A DNA stretch of 37,001 bases from Syntrophorhabdales bacterium (lineage in GTDB: Bacteria > Desulfobacterota > Syntrophorhabdia > Syntrophorhabdales > Syntrophorhabdaceae), in NCBI GenBank assembly GCA_018052995.1, contig JAGPMK010000020.1, forward strand, positions 1 to 37,001. The letters run 5' to 3'. The position numbers and the translations under genes were made by a program. Shown here one piece after another: positions 1 to 6,171 of this stretch; positions within the stretch are counted from its first letter, which is position 1, and each line of letters starts with the position of its first letter. Below the pieces are notes generated by a model that did not search any database, was not told the origin of the DNA, and saw only the letters and a list, made by a program, of their open reading frames with translations.

Positions 1-441
1 CACCGACTGTTATTTCAAGCTTTGTGAGTCTGGCTTCAGCTGCCTTATGTGCCTCAGTGAGTTCACCGACTGTTATTTCAAGCTTTGTGAGTCTGGCTTC
101 AGCTGCCTTATGTGCCTCAGTGAGTTCGCCAACGGCTATCTCAAGCCTTGTGAGTCTGGCTTCAGCTGCCTTCTGTACCTCGGCTAGTTCACTTACCCGT
201 TGCTCTGTTCTTTTCTGTGCCTCAGCGAGTTCGCCAACGGCTATCTCAAGCCTTGTGAGTCTTTCCTCGCTTGCCTTCTGTGCCTCAGTGAGTTCGCCAA
301 CGGCTATCTCAAGCCTTGTGAGTCTGGCTTCAGCTGCCTTCTGTACCTCGGCTAGTTCACTTACCCGTTGCTCTGTTCTTTTCTGTGCCTCAGCGAGTTC
401 GGCTACACGTTGTTCTGTTCTCTTCTGCGCCTCGGCAAGCT
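1..441. repeat. In-frame 63-bp and 42-bp tandem repeats coding for coiled coil
   Basis: Bases 1-63 and 64-126 are identical. Bases 127-231 and 295-399 are also identical (105 bp, one 63-bp plus one 42-bp module). The remaining modules (232-294 and 400-441) are diverged copies. All modules are multiples of 21 bp, so they keep both the reading frame and the heptad phase. Perfect identity, including silent positions, indicates recent duplication by slippage or recombination. Confidence 0.9.
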
Positions 442-613
442 GGTTTACTTTATTGCTAAGTTCTGATACTGCCTGTGTTAGTTCTATGAAGTCACTACGC
501 TTTACATTCTCCTTGACGTTCCTCTCTATCTCCTCAAGCACAGCAAGAAAGGCTGCCTTTACTTTGGGATCAAGATCGTCTATTTTTCTAATTATATTTA
601 TATTATATGGCAT
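1..613 (-). CDS. Repeat-rich coiled-coil protein, N-terminal part (runs off the left edge)
   Basis: This reading frame is open from an ATG at 613 to the window edge, giving 204 residues without a stop. The protein starts MPYNINIIRKIDDLDPKVKA and then becomes an almost uninterrupted heptad pattern rich in Glu, Gln, Lys and Ala, built from 21-residue and 14-residue modules (for example LTRLEIAVGELTEAQKA and KRTEQRVSELAE). An AAGG-type ribosome site lies about 9 bases before the ATG. The opposite strand also has a long open frame, but it encodes an implausible Ser/Ala/Cys repeat. Proteins of this kind (DUF3782-like; my inference) often carry a PD-(D/E)xK nuclease-like domain after the coiled coil, but that part would lie outside the window. 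Function unknown. Confidence 0.75.
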   Translation of the reverse strand, partial: MPYNINIIRKIDDLDPKVKAAFLAVLEEIERNVKENVKRSDFIELTQAVSELSNKVNQLAEAQKRTEQRVAELAEAQKRTEQRVSELAEVQKAAEARLTRLEIAVGELTEAQKASEERLTRLEIAVGELAEAQKRTEQRVSELAEVQKAAEARLTRLEIAVGELTEAHKAAEARLTKLEITVGELTEAHKAAEARLTKLEITVG

Positions 614-651
614 CTGGTAGACCTTTTTGAAAACATTTCAGTGCATAGCAT

Positions 652-666
652 AGTAGATCATCTACT
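652..666. promoter_or_regulatory. 15-bp palindrome in the 5' region of the coiled-coil gene
   Basis: AGTAGAT and ATCTACT form perfect 7-bp arms around one central C. The element lies between a TATAAT box (689-694, minus strand) and the coiled-coil start codon at 613, so it could be an operator or a small hairpin in the 5' untranslated region. No protein partner can be named. Confidence 0.3.
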
Positions 667-688
667 TAAATTTTTGTTTCTTTATCTT

Positions 689-694
689 ATTATA
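689..694 (-). promoter_or_regulatory. Candidate -10 box (TATAAT) for the coiled-coil gene
   Basis: A perfect TATAAT lies on the minus strand about 75 bases before the ATG at 613. No good -35 box is seen at 16-18 bases upstream (the best is TAGAAT-like), so the promoter is tentative. Confidence 0.3.
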
Positions 695-757
695 CCCATT
701 ACCTTAAAAAGATTCTATTAAAAATTACTATGGCCTCTTTGGATGTTATAACATTTT

Positions 758-1069
758 CTATTCAATATCTTTTTTTAGTTCCTCTATCTCTCTTTGCAGG
801 GTTTCATATTCAACAATTTTAGAGCTTATGAAACTGCTTGTCAGTTTTATCTTTTCATATGCCCATTTGGGTGTCAGCATATAGATGTATCTGGCTTTGT
901 TGTCTGAATCCTTAAATTTCTGCATCTTTATATATCCCTTTTTTATTAGAGCCTTTAAGACATAGTTTACTCCGCCGAGGCTTAATCCAAGTCGGTTCGA
1001 CAGCTCTCGCTGAGTAAGGCTGTTGTTTAAAGAAAGCTCTCTTAATATGTAGAATTCAGAGTCTTTCAT
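758..1069 (-). CDS. MarR-type winged-helix regulator (EPS-associated type)
   Basis: A 103-aa protein with an N-terminal winged helix (about residues 5-70: LRELSLNNSLTQRELSNRLG, then a recognition helix around GGVNYVLKALIKKGYI) and a C-terminal coiled coil (about 78-103, ending EIEELKKDIE). This size and layout match the MarR family EPS-associated transcriptional regulators, which sit in exopolysaccharide loci. Here the only sign of such a locus is a short Wzz-like remnant just upstream at 1230-1355, so the regulator may be an orphan left by loss of the locus or may act elsewhere. A TTGACA promoter with 17-base spacing lies upstream on the same strand. The fold assignment is firm; the target is unknown. 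Confidence 0.8.
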   Translation of the reverse strand: MKDSEFYILRELSLNNSLTQRELSNRLGLSLGGVNYVLKALIKKGYIKMQKFKDSDNKARYIYMLTPKWAYEKIKLTSSFISSKIVEYETLQREIEELKKDIE

Positions 1070-1158
1070 CTTAAAGGCAGGCTACCGCCCTATGAAGTTA
1101 TATTGATCTAAAAAAAGTTAATGAATACAAAAAAGTTCAACCTTCGAACAGCCTAAAA

Positions 1159-1187
1159 CTTTTACATCAAAAGATGGGCATTGTCAA
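1159..1187 (-). promoter_or_regulatory. Candidate sigma-70 promoter for the MarR-type regulator
   Basis: On the minus strand TTGACA (1187-1182) is followed after exactly 17 bases by TAAAAG (1164-1159), a 4/6 match to the -10 consensus. The implied start is near 1152, giving a leader of about 80 bases. That leader contains a small inverted repeat (GTTC...GAAC, about 1136-1150) that could be an autoregulatory operator. Confidence 0.4.
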
Positions 1188-1229
1188 TAGGGTTAGAAGT
1201 ACCATAAAAACCTTATTATTTCACTCAAA

Positions 1230-1355
1230 TTATTTAACCCAATAGAGATGCAGGCCGCCTACAATGAGTTTTAGGTTTTTTAATATAACCTTGAGATAAT
1301 CAATTGGGTTTATTGCCTCATCATAGGCCTGGCTGTATTGTTTTTCATCTTCCAT
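1230..1355 (-). pseudogene. Wzz-like N-terminal remnant (41 codons)
   Basis: A short open frame runs from ATG at 1355 to TAA at 1230. It includes the stretch EAINPIDYLKVILKNLKLIV. An acidic start followed by x-N-x-I-D-Y-L-x-V-L-x-K-x-x-x-x-I-x-G is how Wzz/chain-length-determinant and polysaccharide co-polymerase proteins begin, just before their first membrane helix. The frame stops soon after entering that helix and no continuation is seen downstream, so I read it as a decayed fragment of an exopolysaccharide gene. The nearby EPS-type MarR gene fits this. There is no clear ribosome site. It could instead be a real small protein. Confidence 0.45.
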
Positions 1356-1501
1356 CTTAAATATTAGTAAATCCCCTTAAAACGCCATGTTATTATCTAC
1401 CGTTTTTATTATGATTAGAGTATGGCAAATTCATTTATTATTCTGTTGTTTAAGACAAAAGTCAAGCATTTTTTACTCCTTAAGAAGATCTGTAAAAAGA
1501 T

Positions 1502-1549
1502 TCTGTAGATTTCCCTATCGGTGGGCGAACAAAATCTGTAGATTTCCCT
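1502..1549. repeat. 15-bp direct repeat pair before the sdh operon
   Basis: TCTGTAGATTTCCCT occurs at 1502-1516 and again, without mismatch, at 1535-1549. The 33-bp period is about three helical turns, and the second copy touches the -35 box of the candidate sdh promoter. Such paired sites often bind a regulator cooperatively. The protein is unknown. The rest of the 1070-1587 gap holds only the Wzz-like remnant, the MarR promoter and the sdh promoter. Confidence 0.45.
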
Positions 1550-1575
1550 TGACAAGTTTTTTACCAGTTGGTAAT
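1549..1575 (+). promoter_or_regulatory. Candidate sdh promoter with palindromic operator
   Basis: TTGACA lies at 1549-1554. A perfect inverted repeat, TTACCA-GT-TGGTAA, occupies 1561-1574, exactly where spacer and -10 box must be. The -10 itself is poor (GGTAAT at 1570-1575, 15-base spacing). An operator here would block RNA polymerase. The start codon at 1588 is only 12 bases beyond this box, so a transcript from it would be nearly leaderless. Confidence 0.4.
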
Positions 1576-1587
1576 TAAAAAATTGTA

Positions 1588-1893
1588 ATGTTTATATGGC
1601 TTTTTCATAGAATAAGCGGTGTCTCACTTATAATACTCTTTGGTATCAAGATACTTACAAGTTTTTTCCTCTTTACAAAAGACAAAAAGCCTGACTGGGC
1701 CCTGAGCCTCCACAGGCAGCCTATAATAGATGTCCTTATCCTTATACTCTTTACATTCCACAGTATATATGGGCTCAGGACAATCCTGATAGATTTCGGC
1801 TACAGGAAGGAAAAGAGGCTTTTCTGGCTATCTAATATTGTAGCAGGTATCATCTCCTTGATATTGATTTATATCTACCTTATTGTCTCTTAA
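1588..1893 (+). CDS. sdhC: Succinate dehydrogenase/fumarate reductase membrane anchor (SdhC-like)
   Basis: A 101-aa protein with three predicted membrane helices (about 9-29, 46-66 and 79-100). It begins with the WLFHRISG motif typical of SdhC (HRxSG, residues 7-11, quinone-site side) and has HSIYGLRTILIDF in helix II, where H58 is the likely heme b ligand. It would hold SdhA and SdhB on the membrane and pass electrons between the iron-sulfur protein and quinone. It is unusual in being the only anchor gene present: neither a second 3-helix subunit nor the long 5-helix form is seen. No Shine-Dalgarno sequence precedes the ATG, and an in-frame stop at 1576 rules out a longer start. Confidence 0.85.
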   Translation: MFIWLFHRISGVSLIILFGIKILTSFFLFTKDKKPDWALSLHRQPIIDVLILILFTFHSIYGLRTILIDFGYRKEKRLFWLSNIVAGIISLILIYIYLIVS

Positions 1894-1895
1894 CT

Positions 1896-3599
1896 ATGCT
1901 TAGCCATGACATCATCATCGTAGGCGGGGGTCTTGCCGGACTTCGGGCAGCTGTTGGGTTATGCGAGAGATATGACGTAGGTCTTCTATCAAAGGTTCAT
2001 CCCATAAGATCCCACTCCATAGCAGCCCAGGGCGGAATCAATGCATCCCTTGCAAACCATCCAGATGCAAAGGATGATTCATGGGAAAAACACACATTCG
2101 ATACAGTAAAAGGCAGTGACTATCTTGCAGACCAGGATGCAGTGGAGATTATGTGCAAACAGGCACCCCTTATTGTATATGAGATGGAGCACTGGGGGTG
2201 CCCCTTCAGCAGATTCCCTGATGGCTCTATTGCCCAGAGGCCATTTGGAGGGGCTGGTTATCCCAGGACATGCTACTCTGCTGATATTACAGGCCATGTG
2301 CTTTTGAATACCCTCTATGAAAGGGCGGTATCAAAGGGAGTCAGGGTATACCCTGAATGGTATGTCATTGCCCTTGTTACAGATAACAGCAGGTGTCACG
2401 GGGTTATTGCCTTTGATCTGATAAATGGTTCAATAGTCCCCATAAAATCAAGGGTGACACTCTTTGCCACAGGTGGCTACGGCAGGGTCTACCAGTATTC
2501 CACCAATGCCCTCATCAATACAGGAAGCGGCATTGGCATAGCCTATAGGGCAGGGGTCCCCACAAAGGATATGGAGTTTGTCCAGTTTCACCCCACAGGC
2601 CTTATAGGCACAAATATCCTCATGACTGAGGCATGCCGGGGTGAGGGTGGCTATCTCATAAATAATAGAAATGAAAGGTTTATGGAAAAGTATGCACCCA
2701 AGGCAATGGAGCTTGCGCCAAGGGATATAGTATCGAGGAGCATCCAGACCGAGATAGATGAGGGAAGGGGTTTTGAGCACCCCCTTGGTAGATACATAAA
2801 ACTCGACCTGAGGCATCTTGGCGCCCAGAAGATCCTCGAGAAATTACCAGGCATCAGAAATATCTGTATAGATTTCTTGGGCATTGACCCTATCAAGGAG
2901 CCCATACCTATTATGCCATGTCAGCACTATTCTATGGGTGGTATAGATACCAATGAAGGGGCGGCCACAGAGTTTGAGGGGTTCTATGCAGCAGGCGAGT
3001 GCGCCTGTGTGAGTGTCCATGGTGCCAACAGGCTTGGTGGAAACTCACTCCTTGATACCATTGTATTCGGCAAGCTTGCCTCCATTGCCATCGATGAATT
3101 CCTCCAGGGAAGCCATGTCCCCCCTGATGAAAAACCAATCAACAACAGGCTTGCAGATATGGAGGACACGATAAAGAGGATTGTAAACAACAAGGGAGAG
3201 AGACCATTTTCCATACAGGCAGACCTCAGTAAAAATATGAGTGCCAATGTGGGTATATTCAGAAAAAAGGATGAGCTATCCCTTGCCATTGAACATATAA
3301 TAAAGATAAAGGAGAGATACAAGGGTGTCTATGTATCCTCTTCAGACCTCCATATGAATTATGAGCTTTTAAATGCCATAGAGTTAGGGTATATGATTGA
3401 GGTTGCCCACACCATAGCAATGGGCGCATATCTAAGGGAGGAGAGCCGTGGCGCCCATGCAAGGCGGGACTTTCCCACAAGGGATGATACAAACTGGCTT
3501 AAACACACCATAGCAAGATTCGGTGCAGACGGTAGCCCGGAGATATCATTTAAGGATGTGACCATAACAAGATACCAGCCCATGGAGAGGAAATATTGA
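1896..3599 (+). CDS. sdhA: Succinate dehydrogenase/fumarate reductase flavoprotein subunit
   Basis: A 567-aa FAD protein that oxidises succinate to fumarate or does the reverse. The N-terminus has the dinucleotide-binding GGGLAG motif (residues 10-15). RSHSIAAQGG follows, in which H40 is the expected covalent FAD attachment site. Active-site signatures include FVQFHPTGL, TEACRGEGG, the HYSMGGI histidine and RLGGNSLL. The length is normal for the family. It lies 2 bases after sdhC and its stop overlaps the sdhB start, so the three are co-translated. The direction of the reaction in vivo cannot be told from sequence, but the linkage to a Rieske/cytochrome b pair hints at quinone-linked electron transfer. 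Confidence 0.95.
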   Translation: MLSHDIIIVGGGLAGLRAAVGLCERYDVGLLSKVHPIRSHSIAAQGGINASLANHPDAKDDSWEKHTFDTVKGSDYLADQDAVEIMCKQAPLIVYEMEHWGCPFSRFPDGSIAQRPFGGAGYPRTCYSADITGHVLLNTLYERAVSKGVRVYPEWYVIALVTDNSRCHGVIAFDLINGSIVPIKSRVTLFATGGYGRVYQYSTNALINTGSGIGIAYRAGVPTKDMEFVQFHPTGLIGTNILMTEACRGEGGYLINNRNERFMEKYAPKAMELAPRDIVSRSIQTEIDEGRGFEHPLGRYIKLDLRHLGAQKILEKLPGIRNICIDFLGIDPIKEPIPIMPCQHYSMGGIDTNEGAATEFEGFYAAGECACVSVHGANRLGGNSLLDTIVFGKLASIAIDEFLQGSHVPPDEKPINNRLADMEDTIKRIVNNKGERPFSIQADLSKNMSANVGIFRKKDELSLAIEHIIKIKERYKGVYVSSSDLHMNYELLNAIELGYMIEVAHTIAMGAYLREESRGAHARRDFPTRDDTNWLKHTIARFGADGSPEISFKDVTITRYQPMERKY

Positions 3600-4327
3600 T
3601 AAAGGAGACTGCATACACATTCAAGATACTGAGATTTGATTCAAAAAAACCAGAGGAGGCTCCACGTTTTCGATTATATAGGATAAGGGTCATACCAGGC
3701 CTTACCATCCTTGCAGTGCTTATAAGGATAAGGGATGAGATAGATGGGACGCTGTCCTTCCGTTCCTCCTGTCGTTCTGCAGTCTGCGGCTCCTGTGCCA
3801 TGGTCATAAATGGCAGGATCGATCTGGCATGCAGGACACAGGTGGCATCCTTTGGCACAAACACCATCATCCTTGAGCCCTTACCCAATTTCGAGATAAT
3901 AAAGGACCTTGTAGTAGATTTGACCCCATTCTGGGATATGTATGAAAAGGTAAGGCCCTATCTTATAAGAACAAGTCCTGACCCTGACAAGGAAATACAC
4001 CAGAGCGAGGGGGAGAGAAAACGCATAGACCAGTTTGTAAACTGTATACTCTGTGCCTCATGTTATGGTGCATGTCCTGTCCTGGCAAGAAACCCCGATT
4101 ACCTGGGGCCTGCTGCCATGGCAAAGCTCGAGCGGTTCATTCTGGATTCAAGGGATGAAAGGCCAGGGGATGTCCTTGATGATATAAACAATGAGAATGG
4201 TGTATGGGGTTGCGATACAGTCTTTAGATGTATTGATGCCTGCCCCAAGGATGTAAGACCCACGGATTCTATAGTGGGACTGCGAAAGGCTATTCTAAAG
4301 AAAAAGCTCCTGGGGAGATATAAATGA
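3596..4327 (+). CDS. sdhB: Succinate dehydrogenase/fumarate reductase iron-sulfur subunit
   Basis: A 243-aa protein carrying electrons from SdhA to the membrane anchor. All three cluster motifs are present: SCRSAVCGSC with a later Cys for [2Fe-2S], CILCASCYGACP for [4Fe-4S], and CDTVFRCIDACP for [3Fe-4S]. The start is a TTG at 3596 that overlaps the sdhA TGA. A GGAGAGG ribosome site 5-6 bases upstream supports it, and no ATG is available near the expected N-terminus. The gene ends in an ATGA overlap with the Rieske gene, which ties succinate dehydrogenase to the following quinol-oxidising genes. Confidence 0.95.
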   Translation: MIKETAYTFKILRFDSKKPEEAPRFRLYRIRVIPGLTILAVLIRIRDEIDGTLSFRSSCRSAVCGSCAMVINGRIDLACRTQVASFGTNTIILEPLPNFEIIKDLVVDLTPFWDMYEKVRPYLIRTSPDPDKEIHQSEGERKRIDQFVNCILCASCYGACPVLARNPDYLGPAAMAKLERFILDSRDERPGDVLDDINNENGVWGCDTVFRCIDACPKDVRPTDSIVGLRKAILKKKLLGRYK

Positions 4328-4794
4328 GGCTTAAATTCTCTCTCATAACAAGGAGGCAGTTTTTAAACACCCTTTTTGGTGGTTGGCTGATAGCATTTCT
4401 ATCAGGGGGTTTTTATACCCTTCTAAGATTTGCCTTTCCCACCCTGGGAAAGGAGCCTGATTTTGTAGTCCTAAATACCAAAGACTTTGCAGAATTACCT
4501 ACCAATTCTGTAAAACCCTTTGCATGGGGAGGAAAGCTCGGTTTTATCTTTAAAAGACCTGACAATAAGACAGTGGCATTAAAGGGTGTGTGCACCCATA
4601 TGGAGTGCAATATAACATATAGGCCAGAGGATAAAAGATTCTACTGCCCATGCCACAAGGGCTGGTTTGACATAGATGGCAGGGTCTTAGAGGGTCCTCC
4701 ACCCAAAGCTCTTGAGTTTTTAGACCTTACAGAAGAGGGCGAGAAGTTAATAGTTGCGAAAAAGGGGATAAAGGTTGAGCTGCCAAAGGCTTAA
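4324..4794 (+). CDS. Rieske [2Fe-2S] protein of a cytochrome bc-type complex
   Basis: A 156-aa protein. A twin-arginine-like start (TRRQFL, residues 9-14) leads into one membrane helix (about 17-37), which normally remains as an anchor after Tat export. The Rieske domain has CTHMEC (residues 90-95) and CPCHKGWF (108-115): C90, H92, C108 and H111 are the cluster ligands and C95/C110 the stabilising disulfide, a feature of high-potential Rieske proteins of bc/b6f complexes. Glu94 sits where Gly is usual (CTHLGC). It overlaps sdhB by 4 bases and the cytochrome b gene by 20. Expected role: taking the first electron from quinol. Confidence 0.92.
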   Translation: MRLKFSLITRRQFLNTLFGGWLIAFLSGGFYTLLRFAFPTLGKEPDFVVLNTKDFAELPTNSVKPFAWGGKLGFIFKRPDNKTVALKGVCTHMECNITYRPEDKRFYCPCHKGWFDIDGRVLEGPPPKALEFLDLTEEGEKLIVAKKGIKVELPKA

Positions 4795-5839
4795 AAAATG
4801 GTTTGATGAGCGTTATGACCTTGATGGGCTAAGGGAGTTTGCAAGGCACAAGCTCGTCCCTGTCCACAGGTATGGGTTATTATATTACACCGGTGGCCTT
4901 ACCATGTTTCTGTTTGCCCTCCAGTTTATAACAGGCATGGCCCTCAGCCTCTATTACATCCCATATCACGAACAGGCACACAAGAGTATAATAGAGATTG
5001 TCACAAAACTGAACATGGGTTGGTTTTTTCGTTCCCTCCATCATTGGGGCGCCCAGCTTGCAATTGGTGTGCTTTTTATCCACGTGTTTGGCACGCTGCT
5101 TATCAAGGCATATAGAAAACCAAGGGAGCTCATATGGATCACAGGCTTTATACTCCTTGGTATCTCTATTTTTTTTGGTCTTAGTGGCTATTTTCTCTTA
5201 TGGGATGAGCGTGCCTTTGCTGCTGTAAGGGTTGCTACAGGCGGTGCAGGCAACCTTCCTGTTATAGGCGGGTTCATAAAGTCATTCCTTAGGGGTGGTA
5301 TAGATGTTACAGGGGAGACCCTTACCCGTTTCTATGCCTTTCATGTATCGGTCCTACCATTTTTTACACTGTTTCTTATAGGGGTCCATGTCCTTCTTGT
5401 CCAGTATCACGGCATGAGCATCCCTTTATCGCAACAGAATAATGTGAAAAGATACGAGCCCTTTTTCCCAAATGTCCTCTACAAGGATTTTATAATCTGG
5501 CTTATTTGCCTTGGCGTGGTTGTTACCCTGTCTGTCCTATGTCCCCCTGAGATAGGCAAAAAGGCAGACCCCCTTGCAGCACCCCCAGAAAATATTAAAC
5601 CTGAATGGTATTTTCTCTTTCTCTTTCAGACGTTAAAACTCTTCCCGGGGGATATATTAGGCTTAAATGGTGAGATGATAGCCATCATGCTTATATCGCT
5701 GGCCATACTGTTTTTCTTCCTCATCCCATTTTTTGATAGAAAATCAGCAAGAGGCGAAAGGAGCACTGCCTTTACCTGGATAGGCATCCTCTATACTGCA
5801 TATTTTATTGTTATGACCATAGTTGGTTTTCTCACCTGA
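4775..5839 (+). CDS. Cytochrome b, full-length, with b6-like heme spacing
   Basis: A 354-aa membrane protein of the quinol-oxidising complex. Likely heme ligands are H89 and H103 (RSLHHW...FIH) and H190 and H205 (RFYAFH...GVH). The 14 residues between the last pair match cytochrome b6 rather than mitochondrial b (13). The quinol-site motif KPEWYF is at 275-280. Both halves (b6 and subunit IV equivalents) are fused. The b6f cysteine that binds heme ci is replaced by Tyr38 (LYYTGG). The start is a TTG at 4775 inside the Rieske gene with GGGG 8 bases upstream. The first in-frame ATG would remove the N-terminal helix. Confidence 0.93.
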   Translation: MSCQRLKKWFDERYDLDGLREFARHKLVPVHRYGLLYYTGGLTMFLFALQFITGMALSLYYIPYHEQAHKSIIEIVTKLNMGWFFRSLHHWGAQLAIGVLFIHVFGTLLIKAYRKPRELIWITGFILLGISIFFGLSGYFLLWDERAFAAVRVATGGAGNLPVIGGFIKSFLRGGIDVTGETLTRFYAFHVSVLPFFTLFLIGVHVLLVQYHGMSIPLSQQNNVKRYEPFFPNVLYKDFIIWLICLGVVVTLSVLCPPEIGKKADPLAAPPENIKPEWYFLFLFQTLKLFPGDILGLNGEMIAIMLISLAILFFFLIPFFDRKSARGERSTAFTWIGILYTAYFIVMTIVGFLT

Positions 5840-5850
5840 AGGAGATGGCT

Positions 5851-6141
5851 ATGAAAAAAATACCCATTACCCTTTATACACTGATAACAAAAACAACAAA
5901 ACACCTGATTCTCTCTGCAATAATAACGCTATCTGCTGCCGTACCCCTATGGGCAGAGGAGAATATAGAGGTATTTCCTTCGACGCCCTATGACAGGTTT
6001 ATAATCTATCAGTCCCTTGCCTTTTTCTGGATAGGCATAATAGGCCTTATAGTGATTATAAGGATGAAACTGAGGGAATTAGAGCGCATCCAGGATATGG
6101 GCATAGATAGAGAAGAAAAAGATATACCTCTTCTTGACTAA
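5851..6141 (+). CDS. Small membrane protein ending the sdh-Rieske-cytochrome b operon
   Basis: A 96-aa protein I do not recognise. It has a basic start and hydrophobic signal-like segment (about residues 15-36, ending ...VPLWAEE), a short exported stretch, a second membrane helix (about 52-70) and a charged cytoplasmic tail. There is no CxxCH heme motif, so it is not the missing cytochrome c. AAGGAG at 5839-5844 directly abuts an ATG at 5845, so the ATG at 5851, six bases away, is the better start. It lies 11 bases after the cytochrome b stop. It may be a structural subunit of the complex, comparable to other small single-helix subunits (inference). Confidence 0.7.
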   Translation: MKKIPITLYTLITKTTKHLILSAIITLSAAVPLWAEENIEVFPSTPYDRFIIYQSLAFFWIGIIGLIVIIRMKLRELERIQDMGIDREEKDIPLLD

Positions 6142-6171
6142 GAGAATCTAATCTATTATTATCTTCAAAAA

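Noticed and set aside
1-441. CRISPR-like or satellite repeats
   Set aside because: The repeats are contiguous, codon-phased and coding, with no unique spacers of constant length.
24-620. 198-codon + strand frame with Ser/Ala/Cys repeats
   Set aside because: It is the antisense of the coiled-coil gene; the minus strand reads as a proper heptad-repeat protein with start and ribosome site.
1387-1578. 63-codon + strand frame before sdhC
   Set aside because: Unusual Phe/Arg/Cys-rich composition, no ribosome site, and it covers the direct repeats and promoter of the sdh operon.
2079-3583. Several antisense frames inside sdhA
   Set aside because: They are shadows of a strongly conserved gene and lack any domain or start signals.
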